The notes beneath the pieces were generated by a model. It was not told the origin of the DNA and ran no database searches. It saw only the letters and a program-made list of their open reading frames with translations. A program made the position numbers and the translations under genes. From Blautia pseudococcoides (lineage in GTDB: Bacteria; Bacillota; Clostridia; Lachnospirales; Lachnospiraceae), in contig NZ_CP015405.2 in assembly GCF_001689125.2 (NCBI RefSeq), positions 2,645,001 through 2,709,000 on the forward strand: a DNA stretch of 64,000 bases, read 5' to 3'. Shown here piece by piece: positions 53,765-63,998 of the stretch (positions within the stretch are counted from its first letter, which is position 1; each line of letters opens with the position of its first letter).

Positions 53765-54604
53765 TCAAACCTTCTCTACAGGTATCCAAATTTCGTTATA
53801 ATCATCCTCGGTGGACTCACACGGCGGTGTATACATCTCAATATTGTAGTTCCCTGCAAGCTTGTATGCTCTGCAGGACGGCATCCACTCGCTCCATATC
53901 TTTGTGTTCACATCCTGCAAAGCTTTCGGCAATGCACCATGACAAGGAAATATAGCCCAGGTACCTGCCGGGATCACTTTGGTTTCATAGCCTTCCGGAA
54001 CCTCATTCCATGGAATATAATTATCGGCAATGAGGTAATCCAGGTTTTTACCATCATTGTCCATACATATTCCATACATACCACACACAACTCTGCTTCC
54101 CCCACTTTTCATATGCTCCTGCCAAAACATGGGGATTTCACTGTAAGCAGTTTCTGTTTTGATCTTGCGGGACTTTCCCATAACGGTAAACTGTGACTTT
54201 TCAACAATCTTATACTCTAACATTGTACTGCCCTCCAATATAAGTTTAATTTTCAGCGGTGCAAAAGAATTCAGTTTACTCCCCTGTTTCCTCGCTGCTG
54301 AGGGGCTTATCCCATGAAATTTAGTGAATGCCCTTGCAAAACTATCCGGTGAATCGTAACCGTATTTCAGCGCAGCATCAATCACTTTTATAGGTGTAGA
54401 GCAAAGCTCCTGTGCCGCAAGTGACAAACGGCGGTTTCTTATATACTCACCAACCGTAAACCCGCATAACACATGAAATATTTTTTGAAAGTAAAAGCTC
54501 GACACATACGCTTTTTCAGCTATTTTATTTATATCAATATCTCCCGTCAAATTTTCTTCAATATATGCGATCGCATTGGTAATGCCTTCATTCCATCCTT
54601 TCAT
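53765..54604 (-). CDS. AraC-family regulator with GyrI-like effector domain
   Basis: A 279-residue protein. Residues 10-105 are the AraC double helix-turn-helix (INKIAEKAYVSSFYFQKIF, ALKYGYDSPDSFARAFTKF). Residues 125-279 are a GyrI-like/AraC effector-binding domain (LEYKIVEKSQFTVMG..., IPAGTWAIFPCHG, EMYTPPCESTEDDYNEIWIPV). This order, N-terminal DNA binding and C-terminal GyrI, is that of Rob-type multidrug-response regulators. It is the lone gene on this strand between two gaps; the target and ligand are unknown. Confidence 0.88.
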   Translation of the reverse strand: MKGWNEGITNAIAYIEENLTGDIDINKIAEKAYVSSFYFQKIFHVLCGFTVGEYIRNRRLSLAAQELCSTPIKVIDAALKYGYDSPDSFARAFTKFHGISPSAARKQGSKLNSFAPLKIKLILEGSTMLEYKIVEKSQFTVMGKSRKIKTETAYSEIPMFWQEHMKSGGSRVVCGMYGICMDNDGKNLDYLIADNYIPWNEVPEGYETKVIPAGTWAIFPCHGALPKALQDVNTKIWSEWMPSCRAYKLAGNYNIEMYTPPCESTEDDYNEIWIPVEKV

Positions 54605-54718
54605 AAGACACCCTCCTTCCTTGTTTCGCTGTGATCATATTGTACCGTTACGCGTATCTCCGTTCCCGACTTTGACTGCTCTTTTATGTCGGACTGTAAC
54701 AATCCGCTCTTCCGCTCC

Positions 54719-55519
54719 TTACAGCTCAAAGCATTCCAAATCTTCCGGTACAAAAAGATTTCCTCTGTAGTATCCTTTGCCTTCCTCTGTATAAAGGCGT
54801 TTTCTCTCTTCCAGGTTTTTGTCCTCTGTATGATACAGGATAAGATTTGATACACCCAGTTCTTCCGCCATCATACAGGCATCCTTTACGGTACTGTGAT
54901 GCTTTTCATATGGTTTAAATGTCTCTCTCTGGGAATAGAGGCAAAAAGCTTCATGCATCAGCCAGTCACTGCCCTTTATAAACCCTTCATCTTTTGCATT
55001 ATACGGTTCATCTCCCGCACAGGTCAGTCTGACCCCCTCTTTTGTTTTCAAAGTGAAGCCAAACTGCTTCGCTTTTGTGGAAAATATATCAAAAAATATT
55101 GTCTCACAGCCCAGAATCTCTGCCCGGCTTCCGTGTTCCACTGTGATAAAACGGATGCGTTCCCCCAGGTGTTTTGTCACCTTCTTCTGTATGGTCAGTG
55201 TAGTGATCGTAGTTAATATATTTTTCAGTTCTTCATGGCAGTAGATCCGCAGCTCACCCCGGTACTTTTCCTGTTCTATTGCAGTACCGATCATGCGGAT
55301 CATCCAGACAACCCCCAGGAGATGGTCCACATGTTCATGGGTCACAAATATATCATGGATATCCTGTATGGGGATCTCCGTCTCATTGAGCCTTCCCAGG
55401 ATTCCGTTTCCGCCTCCCGCATCTACCAGAAAATGCTGGTTTCCCTCTGTCAAGGCAAAACAGGTATTGTAACATTTTGTCACCGCAGCGTTACCGGTGC
55501 CAAGTATCGTAAGTTTCAT
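54719..55519 (-). CDS. Metallo-beta-lactamase-fold hydrolase (RNase Z-like group)
   Basis: A 266-residue MBL-fold protein. The metal-binding motif FVTHEHVDHLLG (HxHxDH) is at about 60, a later His is in LMHEAFCLYS and another in KHHSTVKDA, and the aspartate/histidine set ends in NLILYHTED. The start TILGTGNAAVTKCYNTCF is typical of the tRNase Z-like group of single-domain MBL proteins. The exact substrate is not visible; cyclic nucleotide, phosphodiester or tRNA processing are the alternatives. It stands alone. Confidence 0.85.
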   Translation of the reverse strand: MKLTILGTGNAAVTKCYNTCFALTEGNQHFLVDAGGGNGILGRLNETEIPIQDIHDIFVTHEHVDHLLGVVWMIRMIGTAIEQEKYRGELRIYCHEELKNILTTITTLTIQKKVTKHLGERIRFITVEHGSRAEILGCETIFFDIFSTKAKQFGFTLKTKEGVRLTCAGDEPYNAKDEGFIKGSDWLMHEAFCLYSQRETFKPYEKHHSTVKDACMMAEELGVSNLILYHTEDKNLEERKRLYTEEGKGYYRGNLFVPEDLECFEL

Positions 55520-55746
55520 AGATATCCTCCTTCAGCAGATGACTTTCTGCCCAATATTCTCTTTCAGCCGGCATAATAAATACACAAACCTTTTGAATTG
55601 TTCCATAAAGTATCATAGACAGTTTTGTACTGAAAATCAATTTCTTTCTTTGTTTTTTTCTTCTGATCTTTATTTTCTGTCTTTTATGCCGCCTTTCTTG
55701 ACTTTTGGTTCTCTATTGGCTATATTGGCTGTAATGAAGGATTTCC

Positions 55747-55785
55747 GGCAGCCATGCCGCAGGTCTGCGCACTTACCTGGCTGCC
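55747..55785. repeat. Inverted repeat ahead of the DUF1648 gene
   Basis: GGCAGCCA / TGGCTGCC arms separated by 23 bp, ending about six bases before the GGAGGAGG ribosome site of the DUF1648 gene. In RNA it could hide or expose that site. The rest of the 55520-55805 gap is AT-rich, with no ORF or consensus promoter that I trust. Confidence 0.5.
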
Positions 55786-55805
55786 TGTAAGAAGGAGGAG
55801 GCCTT

Positions 55806-56279
55806 ATGAAGATCAAATTACCTGTTACACTTTACCAGCGCATTCTTAGTATCCTGTCTTTTCTGCTGCTGATCGGGCAGCTGCTGTGTCTTATTTTGCG
55901 CTGGAACTCTCTGCCCGATAAAATCCCCACCCACTTCGGGCTGAATGGACAGGCGGACGCCTACGGCCCCAAAGGATCACTGGTCATACTGCCGGTTATC
56001 ACCATTCTTATCTATCTGCTGATGATATTTGTAGAAAAATTTCCTGAACTCTGGAATGTACCCGGCCATGTAACACCCCGGAACATAGGCTGGATCTATG
56101 GAAATACGAAAAGTATGCTTGTCACCCTGCGTTTTGCCGTCACCTTTATATTCTTTTATATAAACTACTGTTCCGTATTCTGCCGGGATCTGGGGGCATG
56201 GTTCACACCTGTCTTTCTTCTCCTCACCGCAGGACCTATGGTCTTCTTTATCTGGAGAGCTGTGCATTTTAATAAATAA
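55806..56279 (+). CDS. DUF1648 domain membrane protein
   Basis: A 157-residue integral membrane protein with four predicted helices (ILSFLLLIGQLLCLILRW, VILPVITILIYLLMIFV, FAVTFIFFYINYCSVF, PVFLLLTAGPMVFFIWRAV). The DUF1648 signature is LPDKIPTHFGLNGQADAYGP between helices 1 and 2. Members include parts of SdpI-like immunity proteins, but this short one lacks an SdpI domain. The start follows AAGGAGGAGG. Function unknown. Confidence 0.85.
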   Translation: MKIKLPVTLYQRILSILSFLLLIGQLLCLILRWNSLPDKIPTHFGLNGQADAYGPKGSLVILPVITILIYLLMIFVEKFPELWNVPGHVTPRNIGWIYGNTKSMLVTLRFAVTFIFFYINYCSVFCRDLGAWFTPVFLLLTAGPMVFFIWRAVHFNK

Positions 56280-56284
56280 GAAAA

Positions 56285-56312
56285 AAGAGACACGCAGCCA
56301 CGTGTGTCTCTT
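56285..56312. terminator. Bidirectional terminator
   Basis: AAGAGACAC / GTGTCTCTT flanked by A-run and T-run, between the convergent DUF1648 gene and the kinase gene. A second hairpin (ATAATAGAAA.../...TTTCTATTAT, 56323-56353) follows on the kinase side. Confidence 0.85.
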
Positions 56313-56355
56313 TTATAATTCATGATAATAGAAAACCCGCCATGCGCAGTTTCTA

Positions 56356-57963
56356 TTATTTCATATTATCAACGGCTGCCCGTTCAATCGCCAGCCCTTC
56401 TTTGTATCTCCTGATAAATTTGTCATATCCTGCCACATCTGCCGGATCGGGAGCCATCTCACTGCCGGTTTCGCCTGCAAATACTTTATTTGTCAGATAA
56501 TCATCCAGCGTTTCCTTCTCATCTTTGTTTACCATGTAGGATGCCAGCAGTGCAATTCCCCAGGCTCCGCCTTCTCCTGCCGTCTCCATAACAGACACCG
56601 GCACGTCAATGGCACCTGCCATGATTTTCTGTCCCACACCTTTTGTCTTAAAGAGGCCGCCGTGGCCCAGAATCTTATCCAGCTTCACACCCTCATCCTT
56701 TAAAAGAATATCAAGGCCAGTCTTCAAGGCCCCCAGTGCTGTGAACAGGTGTACCCGCATGAAATTCGCCAGATTAAATCTGCTCTCCGGCATACGTGCA
56801 AACAGAGGACGTCCCTCCTCAAACCCGGTGATATGCTCTCCTGAGAAATAGTTGTACGCCAGCAGGCCCCCGCAGTCGTCATCTCCCTCCAGCGCTTTGT
56901 TGTACAGAGTTCCGAACAGTTTATTCATATCCACTTCCACACCGAATGCCTCTGCGAATTCTTTGAACAGAAATACCCATGCGTTCAGATCAGATGTACA
57001 GTTGTTGCAGTGCACCATTGCCACCAGGTTTCCGGTGGGTGTTGTGACCATATCAATCTCTTTATATACTCTGGAAAGCTCTTTCTCCAAAACTACCATG
57101 GCAAATACGGAAGTTCCGGCAGAGACATTGCCTGTACGTCTTGCAATGCTGTTTGTTGCAGTCATGCCTGTACCTGCATCCCCCTCCGGCGGGCATACGG
57201 GAATGCCTGCCTGCAGGTTTCCGCTTACATCCAGAAGTTTTACGCCTTCCTCTGTCAAGACACCTGCATCCTCACCGGCACCCAGGACTTTTGGCAGGAT
57301 CTCTCCCAGTTTCCAGGGATACTTTTTGCCGGCTACAAGTTCATCAAACTGCTCCATCATGCGGGCATTGTAGTCTCCTGTGTTCATATCAATAGGGAAC
57401 ATACCGGATGCTTCGCCCACGCCCAGAACCTTCTGTCCGGTCAGTTTCCAGTGGATATATCCGGCCAGTGTTGTCTGGAATTTGATTTTTGAAACATGCT
57501 CCTCATGATTCAGGACAGCCTGATACAGGTGGGCAATGCTCCATCTCTGAGGGATATTAAAGCGGAACACTTCTGTCAGTTTGTCAGAAGCCTCCTCTGT
57601 CATGGTATTTCTCCAAGTGCGGAAGGGTACCAGCAGTTCATCCTTTTCATCGAATACCATGTAGCCGTGCATCATGGCACTGAATCCCACGGCCCCCAGT
57701 TTTGTGATGACAGCACCATATTTTTCTTTTACATCCTCTGCCATCTTCGCATAGCTGTCCTGCAGTCCCGTCCAGATATCCTCCAGGGAGTATGTCCAGA
57801 TATTATGTTCCAGACGGTTTTCCCAGTCGTGGCTGCCGGACGCGATGGGCGCGTTATCTTCCCCAATGAGCACTGCTTTGATACGGGTGGAGCCGAATTC
57901 GATACCCAGCACTGCCTTTCCGCTTTCAATCACATTTTTTGCCTTTTCCAAATCTAAACCCAT
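56356..57963 (-). CDS. FGGY-family carbohydrate kinase, second arabinose-operon kinase
   Basis: A 535-residue sugar kinase of the FGGY family. Nucleotide-binding motifs: [15 protein letters not shown] (phosphate 1), [22 protein letters not shown] and [14 protein letters not shown] (adenosine). It differs clearly from the AraB next door and resembles the ribulokinase-like kinases found beside araD in Bacteroides. It may phosphorylate L-ribulose, L-xylulose or another ketose. It is the last gene of the araB-araD-kinase set, 23 bp after araD, and a second kinase in one ara operon is unusual. Confidence 0.85.
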   Translation of the reverse strand: MGLDLEKAKNVIESGKAVLGIEFGSTRIKAVLIGEDNAPIASGSHDWENRLEHNIWTYSLEDIWTGLQDSYAKMAEDVKEKYGAVITKLGAVGFSAMMHGYMVFDEKDELLVPFRTWRNTMTEEASDKLTEVFRFNIPQRWSIAHLYQAVLNHEEHVSKIKFQTTLAGYIHWKLTGQKVLGVGEASGMFPIDMNTGDYNARMMEQFDELVAGKKYPWKLGEILPKVLGAGEDAGVLTEEGVKLLDVSGNLQAGIPVCPPEGDAGTGMTATNSIARRTGNVSAGTSVFAMVVLEKELSRVYKEIDMVTTPTGNLVAMVHCNNCTSDLNAWVFLFKEFAEAFGVEVDMNKLFGTLYNKALEGDDDCGGLLAYNYFSGEHITGFEEGRPLFARMPESRFNLANFMRVHLFTALGALKTGLDILLKDEGVKLDKILGHGGLFKTKGVGQKIMAGAIDVPVSVMETAGEGGAWGIALLASYMVNKDEKETLDDYLTNKVFAGETGSEMAPDPADVAGYDKFIRRYKEGLAIERAAVDNMK

Positions 57964-57985
57964 GAAATCTTACCTCCGTGATTTT

Positions 57986-58675
57986 TTATTTCTGTCCGTA
58001 GTAGGCATCTGCCCCGTGTTTTCTGTAATAATGTTTGTCCTGCAGTTCCTGGGGAGCCGGTTTTACCTGCGGGTTGATGGTCTCACAGCGCGCCGCCATT
58101 TTGGCAACCTCCTCCAGAACTACCGCATTGTGAACTGCTTCATGGCCATCTCTGCCCCAGGTAAATGGTCCGTGGTTCTTGCAGAGAACTGCCGGGACTG
58201 CTTCATAGTCATTCTCCTTAAAATATTCCGCAATAAGAAGGCCTGTATTCTTCTCATACGCACCGTCAATCTCCTCTTTTGTCAGACATCTGACACAGGG
58301 GATCTCCCCGTACATATAATCTGCGTGGGTGGTGCCGTAGCAGGGAATGCCTCTTCCTGCCTGTGCCCAGCTTGTGGCCCACGGGGAATGTGTATGGACG
58401 ATCCCGCCGATGTTTGGAAATGCCTTGTAAAGCTCAAGGTGTGTGGGCGTATCGGAGGATGGATTGTATTTCCCTTCGATCTTATTTCCGTCCAGGTCCA
58501 TGAGGACCATATCTTCCGGGGTCAGCTTGTCGTAGTCAACACCGCTGGGTTTGATGGCAAAATAACCTGTTTCCCGGTCAATCTGGCTTACATTTCCCCA
58601 GGTGAAAGTTACCAGTCCGTACTTTGGCAGCAGCATATTTGCTTCGTATACCGCTTTTTTCAGTTCTTCCAACAT
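57986..58675 (-). CDS. araD: L-ribulose-5-phosphate 4-epimerase
   Basis: A 229-residue class II aldolase-fold epimerase. Zinc ligands: [12 protein letters not shown] (two His) and [10 protein letters not shown] (third His); the substrate pocket has [11 protein letters not shown] and [15 protein letters not shown]. It turns L-ribulose 5-phosphate into D-xylulose 5-phosphate. It lies three bases from araB in the same operon. Confidence 0.95.
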   Translation of the reverse strand: MLEELKKAVYEANMLLPKYGLVTFTWGNVSQIDRETGYFAIKPSGVDYDKLTPEDMVLMDLDGNKIEGKYNPSSDTPTHLELYKAFPNIGGIVHTHSPWATSWAQAGRGIPCYGTTHADYMYGEIPCVRCLTKEEIDGAYEKNTGLLIAEYFKENDYEAVPAVLCKNHGPFTWGRDGHEAVHNAVVLEEVAKMAARCETINPQVKPAPQELQDKHYYRKHGADAYYGQK

Positions 58676-58678
58676 GAT

Positions 58679-60349
58679 TTATCTCCTCGCTTCTGCTTTT
58701 ATTTTTTTCAGTCTCTTCATAACATCATTGCCGCCCCGCCCGAAGTAGTCGTGCAGGGTTTTAAATTCCCGGTAAAGCCTGTCATATACCGCTGTATGCC
58801 CGGGGTTTGGTCTGTAGGTCCTCTCCTCCACCCGTCCCATGGCTTTTGCCGCCTCAAAAATGGTGTCGTAACCGCCCATTTCCTTCCCTGCTGCCACAGC
58901 GCCGAACATGGCGGAGCCAAGTGCAGGGGACTGGTCCGAGGCACCGATGAAAATCTCACGGTTTGTCACATCTGCATAAATCTGCATCATCATGGCATTT
59001 TTCTTGGAGATGCCTCCGCAGGCGTAGAGTTCTTCCACCGGCACTCCTGCCTGCTCAAAATTGTCAATAATGGTACGCATTCCGTAGGCTGTGGCCTCGA
59101 TCAAAGCCCTGTAGATCTCCTCCGGTTTGGTGGTCAGTGTCAGGCCCAGTACCATCCCTGTCAAATCCGCATCCACCAGCACAGAACGGTTGCCGTTCCA
59201 CCAGTCCAGAGCAAGGAGTCCGCTCTCCCCTATTTTCAGGCGGGACGCCTTCCCGGTGAGAAGCTCATGGATGGATATGTTCTGACTGTCTGCCTCCTGA
59301 TAATAGGATGCGGGCACACAGTTTTTTACAAACCATTCAAAGTGGTCGCCCACACAGGGCTGTCCCGCTTCATATCCATAGAGGCCGGGAAGAACCCCAT
59401 CCTCCACCACGCCGCAGATGCCGGGAACCATCTTCTCCTCCCTGCTGCACATAATGCCGCAGGTGGAGGTTCCCATGATCATCAAGAGCTTGTTTGGCTC
59501 TGTGATCCCCACCGCGGGAAGGGATACGTGGGCATCCACATTGGCCACTCCAACTGCCATGCCCGCACGCAGCCCCAGGCGGTCTGCTGCCTCATTAGTC
59601 AGTTCCCCGGCTTTTGCTCCCTGGGGACAGACTTCTCCGCCAAGTTTTTCCTCTGCCACATGTTCCAGACGTGTATCAAGAGCTTTGAAAAAATCAGAGG
59701 ATGGGTAACCTTCCCTCTTATTCCAAAAAGCCTTGTATCCGGCCGCACATCCGCTGCGCTTCTCCTGACCCGTCAGCTTAAAAATCACCCAGTCCGCAGC
59801 CTCCACAAACCGGTCTGCCTGTTCATAGACTTCAGGAGCCTCTTTCAGGATCTCCATCAGTTTTGGAATCATCCATTCGGAAGAAACTCTCCCCCCGTAT
59901 CTTGAAAGGAATGTCTCCCCCCGCTCCCCTGCAGCCCTGGTACAGATATTGGCCTCTTCCTGGGCTGCATGGTGTTTCCACAGTTTCAGCCATGCATGGG
60001 GAACGTGTTCCCACTCCTCACGCAGACAGAGAGGCGTACCTTCCCTGTCCACAGGCATTACCGTACATGCCGTAAAATCAATGGACAGGCCTATGATGTC
60101 CTCAGGATCCACACCGCTGTCCCTCAGAACAGCAGGTATGGTAATATCCAGCACCTCCAGATAATCCAATGGGTGTTCCAGAGCCCAATCCGGGGGCAGT
60201 CTGGTTCCGTCCGGCAGGTATTCCTCCATCACTCCGTGGGTGTAGGATTTGGTGCTCTGGGCAGCTACAGTTCCGTGGGACACATCTACCAGGACTGCCC
60301 GTCCGGACTGAGTGCCGTAATCCACACCGATAGCATATTTTTTCTTCAT
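58679..60349 (-). CDS. araB: L-ribulokinase
   Basis: A 556-residue FGGY kinase of the AraB type. [16 protein letters not shown] is the first phosphate motif, followed by [15 protein letters not shown] and the late [19 protein letters not shown] with the adenosine site. Length and sequence match bacterial ribulokinase. It phosphorylates L-ribulose made by AraA, which is not in this window. It starts 15 bp after the repressor stop codon, so the regulator and kinase are co-transcribed. Confidence 0.95.
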   Translation of the reverse strand: MKKKYAIGVDYGTQSGRAVLVDVSHGTVAAQSTKSYTHGVMEEYLPDGTRLPPDWALEHPLDYLEVLDITIPAVLRDSGVDPEDIIGLSIDFTACTVMPVDREGTPLCLREEWEHVPHAWLKLWKHHAAQEEANICTRAAGERGETFLSRYGGRVSSEWMIPKLMEILKEAPEVYEQADRFVEAADWVIFKLTGQEKRSGCAAGYKAFWNKREGYPSSDFFKALDTRLEHVAEEKLGGEVCPQGAKAGELTNEAADRLGLRAGMAVGVANVDAHVSLPAVGITEPNKLLMIMGTSTCGIMCSREEKMVPGICGVVEDGVLPGLYGYEAGQPCVGDHFEWFVKNCVPASYYQEADSQNISIHELLTGKASRLKIGESGLLALDWWNGNRSVLVDADLTGMVLGLTLTTKPEEIYRALIEATAYGMRTIIDNFEQAGVPVEELYACGGISKKNAMMMQIYADVTNREIFIGASDQSPALGSAMFGAVAAGKEMGGYDTIFEAAKAMGRVEERTYRPNPGHTAVYDRLYREFKTLHDYFGRGGNDVMKRLKKIKAEARR

Positions 60350-60363
60350 CTGCCTTAAATCTC

Positions 60364-61470
60364 CTATCCGTTCTCCGTATTTCTGTTTTTGGTGGATCCC
60401 CGCACCACCAGCTCCGGCTGGATCAGGCGCGAGATCCGGCTCTTCTCCTCCGGTACTTTACGGATTTTTTCCAAAAGCAGTTCGGCGGCCATCTCTCCCA
60501 GTTTTTCCTGGGGATGGGCAATAGTTGTCAGCCCCACGGTCCCCTCCGCGATGACAGAGTTGTCATACCCTGTCACAGAAATATCCTCCGGCACTCTCTT
60601 TCCGTTTTTCTGCAGAGAACGGATGACCTCCAGTGCGATCTGGTCGTTGTAGCATACAACTGCATCCATCTCCAACTGCTGCTGCAGCAGAAGATCTATC
60701 ATCTGCGCCGGTTTCATCTTACGGTCCTCTGTGTGAAACCAAACCACCATATCCGGATCATAGGAAAATCCGGCCTCCTGGAGTGCTTTCACATATCCCT
60801 TGTGCCGTTCCCTTCCCTGAAAATCATCCGCCTTGAAAATACCCAGTATTTTGCTGTGCCCGCTGTCCAGCAGATGTTTTGTGACCAGGTAACCGCCTTT
60901 GCAGTCATCCATAAGAATATGGGGCTTCTCCATCATCTGAGGATATACTCCCTGGATAAATACATAGGGGATCTCATACTGGTCCAGCATTGCATACAAG
61001 TTTGTATGCCTGCAGAAAATCTGGCTTTTGCTGGGTTCGATGATCAGCCCCTCTATGTCCTTAGTCAGGATATCCTCCAGGACCCGCTCCTCTTTTGTCC
61101 GGCTGTTGGCTGTATTTTTCAGGATGATGCTGTATCCATTGGCCGTCATCACCTTATCCATGCCCTGTATCAGGCGGGGAAAAATATAGTCGGATATGTA
61201 GGTTGTCACAACTGCGATATTCCTTGAATTTTTCATGTGCCCCATGCGCTGGGAACAAAAGGTTCCGCGGCCGTGTTCCGCTTCAATATACCCTTCATTA
61301 ATGAGAATCGACAGGGCTTTGCGCACCGTATGGCGGCTGATCTGATAGCGGGCAGACAGTTCGTTTTCCGAGGGCAGCTTTTCTCCCGGCTTGATTTCAC
61401 CGCTCAGGATTGACTGCTTCAGTTCCTCCATGAGCGCATAATATTTTGTCTTTCCGTTTTCGTTTGTCAT
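60364..61470 (-). CDS. araR: Arabinose repressor AraR
   Basis: A 368-residue chimeric repressor: GntR winged helix at about 8-75 ([31 protein letters not shown]) joined to a LacI-type ligand domain ([47 protein letters not shown]). This GntR-LacI fusion defines AraR of Firmicutes, which releases DNA when L-arabinose binds. It leads the operon and has an inverted repeat over its own promoter, so it is likely self-regulated. Confidence 0.93.
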   Translation of the reverse strand: MTNENGKTKYYALMEELKQSILSGEIKPGEKLPSENELSARYQISRHTVRKALSILINEGYIEAEHGRGTFCSQRMGHMKNSRNIAVVTTYISDYIFPRLIQGMDKVMTANGYSIILKNTANSRTKEERVLEDILTKDIEGLIIEPSKSQIFCRHTNLYAMLDQYEIPYVFIQGVYPQMMEKPHILMDDCKGGYLVTKHLLDSGHSKILGIFKADDFQGRERHKGYVKALQEAGFSYDPDMVVWFHTEDRKMKPAQMIDLLLQQQLEMDAVVCYNDQIALEVIRSLQKNGKRVPEDISVTGYDNSVIAEGTVGLTTIAHPQEKLGEMAAELLLEKIRKVPEEKSRISRLIQPELVVRGSTKNRNTENG

Positions 61471-61496
61471 ATGCCCCTCCTTATGGTTCTTATTTT

Positions 61497-61526
61497 ACAA
61501 CTTGTATGGTTCTCTTCACAAGTTGT
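61497..61526 (-). promoter_or_regulatory. AraR operator overlapping the araR promoter
   Basis: ACAACTTGT / ACAAGTTGT, a perfect 9-bp inverted repeat with a 12-bp spacer. The minus-strand -35-like TTGTGA and -10 TAAAAT fall in and beside it, so a repressor bound here would block araR-araB-araD transcription. It recalls AraR boxes (ATTTGT...ACAAAT) in its ends. Confidence 0.75.
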
Positions 61527-61577
61527 TTCCGAATAAAGAGTTCTATTGCCCGGTCTGCTGTAAATTGGCAATCGAAA

Positions 61578-61600
61578 AGAGCCCGGCTTAACCGGACTCT
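61578..61600 (-). terminator. Terminator after the DUF6930-like gene
   Basis: AGAGTCCGG / CCGGGCTCT with a four-base loop, then TTTTCG on the minus strand, ten bases after the stop codon. Confidence 0.75.
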
Positions 61601-61610
61601 GCCTCATCTT

Positions 61611-62633
61611 TTAGAAATTTTCAAACATGTGCTCTCTGATTTCAGAGATGATCTGATCCATCTCTTCCAATTCATCTTTTTCAAGCTGGATGCCGCACTC
61701 CCCGCAGATGTCCTGAAGGGCTGCAAATACCCACGGATTTCTGGCCTTGAGGCGCAGCATTCTTCCGTTTTTCTGCAGGTAATCCACAAAAAAATCCAGC
61801 ACTACATCAATTTCCGAATCCTCCGGATTCACCATCTTCATATCCAGGACCATACCTGACGCGTGGTCCAGGGTCACAAACAGAAGGGGGCTGATGGGAC
61901 GTTCATATTCTTCCAGCTCGATGCTGGCATGGACATAGGCAAAATCCACAGATATCTCTGTTCCCACTTTCGGCCTTTTTTTCAGACGTCTTCTCAGCAC
62001 CTCGTCCTGCAGCACAATAAGCGGATATTCCCGTTCCACCATGGGAATAGACTCTGCAAACATATTCCACAGCCCTGTTTTTTCATTATAAGCTCTCCAG
62101 AGTATCTCACCCTTATCCCAGTCCACAAAAATCCGCTCCTCTATCACAGCCCTGACTGCCATGAACAGGTTCTGGAACGTCTCTGTGAGCACTTCCACCT
62201 CCCGCGCATCCGGTGTACAGGGTACGAATCTGGGCATACAGGACTGGTAAAAAGGCCATTCCCCCCGGCCTCTGAACTTATATCCCAATTCCTTTATGAT
62301 TTTTTTCTGGTCCGGCGGTACCTCTTCCCGGTCTCCAAAATAGCAGGCAAGAGAACTTTGCTCCAGCATTGCATAATCAGGAGGAATCCCCGTTTCCTCG
62401 GTGGAGGCAATCATATCAAAGTCCCTCAGACCTTCCAGCCCTTCATAGACACTGATCCCATAACAGTTTCCGCCGCATCCCATAATGCTGGAGAAAACAG
62501 GTTCCTCGCTGTCTTTTAAAAAGATAGCTATGAGCTGGGTATCCCAAAAATATTTCCATGGCTCCAGGGCCTTCAGATTACAGGTGACTTCATATAATTT
62601 CTCCCACTGTTTAGACGATGCCTCTTCTCTCAT
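61611..62633 (-). CDS. Uncharacterised protein, DUF7309/DUF6930-like
   Basis: A 340-residue cytoplasmic protein. The N-terminal part (KQWEKLYEVTCNLKALEPWK, then WDTQLIAIFL) and the C-terminal part (VDFAYVHASIELEEYERPIS, then SGMVLDMKMV) recall the DUF7309 and DUF6930 domains, which are often paired in Firmicutes; I recall this and cannot align it. No catalytic motif stands out. The start at 62633 follows GAGGAGG; TTG 62639 is too near that site. It sits upstream of araR on the same strand but has its own terminator. Confidence 0.6.
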   Translation of the reverse strand: MREEASSKQWEKLYEVTCNLKALEPWKYFWDTQLIAIFLKDSEEPVFSSIMGCGGNCYGISVYEGLEGLRDFDMIASTEETGIPPDYAMLEQSSLACYFGDREEVPPDQKKIIKELGYKFRGRGEWPFYQSCMPRFVPCTPDAREVEVLTETFQNLFMAVRAVIEERIFVDWDKGEILWRAYNEKTGLWNMFAESIPMVEREYPLIVLQDEVLRRRLKKRPKVGTEISVDFAYVHASIELEEYERPISPLLFVTLDHASGMVLDMKMVNPEDSEIDVVLDFFVDYLQKNGRMLRLKARNPWVFAALQDICGECGIQLEKDELEEMDQIISEIREHMFENF

Positions 62634-62704
62634 ACACAATCCTCCTCTTAACCTTTTGGCTGTCTTCCCGGTCAGACCCGCAGCCGCATCTCACTTACAG
62701 GAAA

Positions 62705-63385
62705 TCAGTCATGGGATGGGATGTACTGGCGGATCCTGCCGCAGAATTCCCCGAAGTTCTGGGTCTGCAGGATCACCTTTCCCGGTCCGGTAAGTTTTGT
62801 GAGAAACAGGCCCTCACCGCCCAAAAACATATTCATACCGCCTTTTACCATCTCAATTTCATACTGCACGCTGCCCTCAAAGGCCACCACATTTCCGGTA
62901 TCTACTTTGATCACTTCTCCCGGCAGAAGTTCTTTCTCCACTTTATTGCCGTCCACTTCCAGAAAGACCATACCATTGCCCTGCATTTCCTGAAGGATGA
63001 ACCCCTCACCCCCGAAGAAACCAGAAGACACTTTTTTTGTAAATGCCACTTTCGTCTCCACTGCACTTTCCGCACAGAGAAAAGACCCCTTCTGGCAGTA
63101 AAAGCCTCTGTACGCCCTGAGGTCAACCGGAACAATCTCCCCGGGAACCGTGGAGGAAAACGCGATCATAGCCCCATCCATTTCAGCCTGATAGCTTGTC
63201 ATAAAAAAAGATTCCCCGGAAAACATTCGGCCTAAGCCCCGCATAAGGCCGCCTCTTGCATTGGTGCTCATGCTGATGCCGTCACTCATCCAGCACATTC
63301 CCCCGGTCTGGGTATAGATACTTTCCCCTCTGTTCAGCAGCATTTCCACTGCCGGCATAACAGTGCCTTCCAGTTTGTATCTCAT
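62705..63385 (-). CDS. TIGR00266/AIM24 family protein
   Basis: A 226-residue beta-rich protein of the TIGR00266/AIM24 family. Repeated G-x-G-F/L turns are visible (GFFGGEGFILQEMQGNG, NMFLGGEGLFLTKLTGPG), as are the strand pairs typical of this TNF-like beta fold, and GMCWMSDGISM near the start. No signal peptide. The role is unknown; members in bacteria are sometimes next to stress genes. The start follows AAAGGAGG at ten bases. Confidence 0.85.
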   Translation of the reverse strand: MRYKLEGTVMPAVEMLLNRGESIYTQTGGMCWMSDGISMSTNARGGLMRGLGRMFSGESFFMTSYQAEMDGAMIAFSSTVPGEIVPVDLRAYRGFYCQKGSFLCAESAVETKVAFTKKVSSGFFGGEGFILQEMQGNGMVFLEVDGNKVEKELLPGEVIKVDTGNVVAFEGSVQYEIEMVKGGMNMFLGGEGLFLTKLTGPGKVILQTQNFGEFCGRIRQYIPSHD

Positions 63386-63482
63386 AATACATGCGCCTCC
63401 TTTTCTTTCATTACCCTATCCACCAGTTTTGGCTGTATCTCCGGATAAGTCAAAGCCTCCGGCAGCCGGTTTCCTTTTGTCC

Positions 63483-63998
63483 TCAGATCTTATACCATAA
63501 TACATGATCATCCATATAAAATCCATGGCCTATATCATTTTTTTCCTCCCTCAGCAGCTGAAATCCCATATGCCTGTAAATCTCAACTGCAAGGTTATTC
63601 TTATTTACATTCAAGAAAATAGATTTCACATCCATCTCCAATGCCTTTTCTCTCACAAAATCAAACATAAGACTTGCATACCCTCTGCCTCTTGTGCTGC
63701 TTGTCAGATAAAATTTACTCAGATACAGCATTCCTTCCCTGGGATAAAAGGCCAAAAACCCCACATCCCCTGACGCATCTTTTACTATATAATAGGTATA
63801 TCCGTTATCCAGCTGCTCTTTTATAGCAGGAACGGTCTGAAATAACTGTATCATATAGTCATTTTGTGCGGCTCCGATAATGGGGTCGAAGACTTCCTTT
63901 ACAATGGAGGACGCCAAATATGACAATTCTCCCAGCCGTCTTCCATCCTGCCCGGATATCTGCTCAAATTCCAGTTTCCTGTGTTCTGTGTATCTCAT
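63483..63998 (-). CDS. GNAT-family N-acetyltransferase
   Basis: A 171-residue GNAT enzyme: the acetyl-CoA loop is in SSTRGRGYASLMFDFV, preceded by the strand LYLSKFYLT, and followed by IFLNVNKNNLAVEIYRHMGF with the usual asparagine and tyrosine positions. The acceptor is unknown. It reaches two bases from the window edge; the ATG at 63998 is plausible but a longer N-terminus outside cannot be excluded. Confidence 0.85.
   Translation of the reverse strand: MRYTEHRKLEFEQISGQDGRRLGELSYLASSIVKEVFDPIIGAAQNDYMIQLFQTVPAIKEQLDNGYTYYIVKDASGDVGFLAFYPREGMLYLSKFYLTSSTRGRGYASLMFDFVREKALEMDVKSIFLNVNKNNLAVEIYRHMGFQLLREEKNDIGHGFYMDDHVLWYKI

Noticed and set aside
57845..59905. Very long plus-strand ORF (686 codons)
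   Set aside because: It is antisense to the end of the FGGY kinase, araD and araB, all with intact family motifs; it has no ribosome site and a shadow-like composition rich in His and Cys.
60514..61227. Plus-strand ORF of 237 codons
   Set aside because: Antisense to araR, whose GntR and LacI motifs are intact; no ribosome site.
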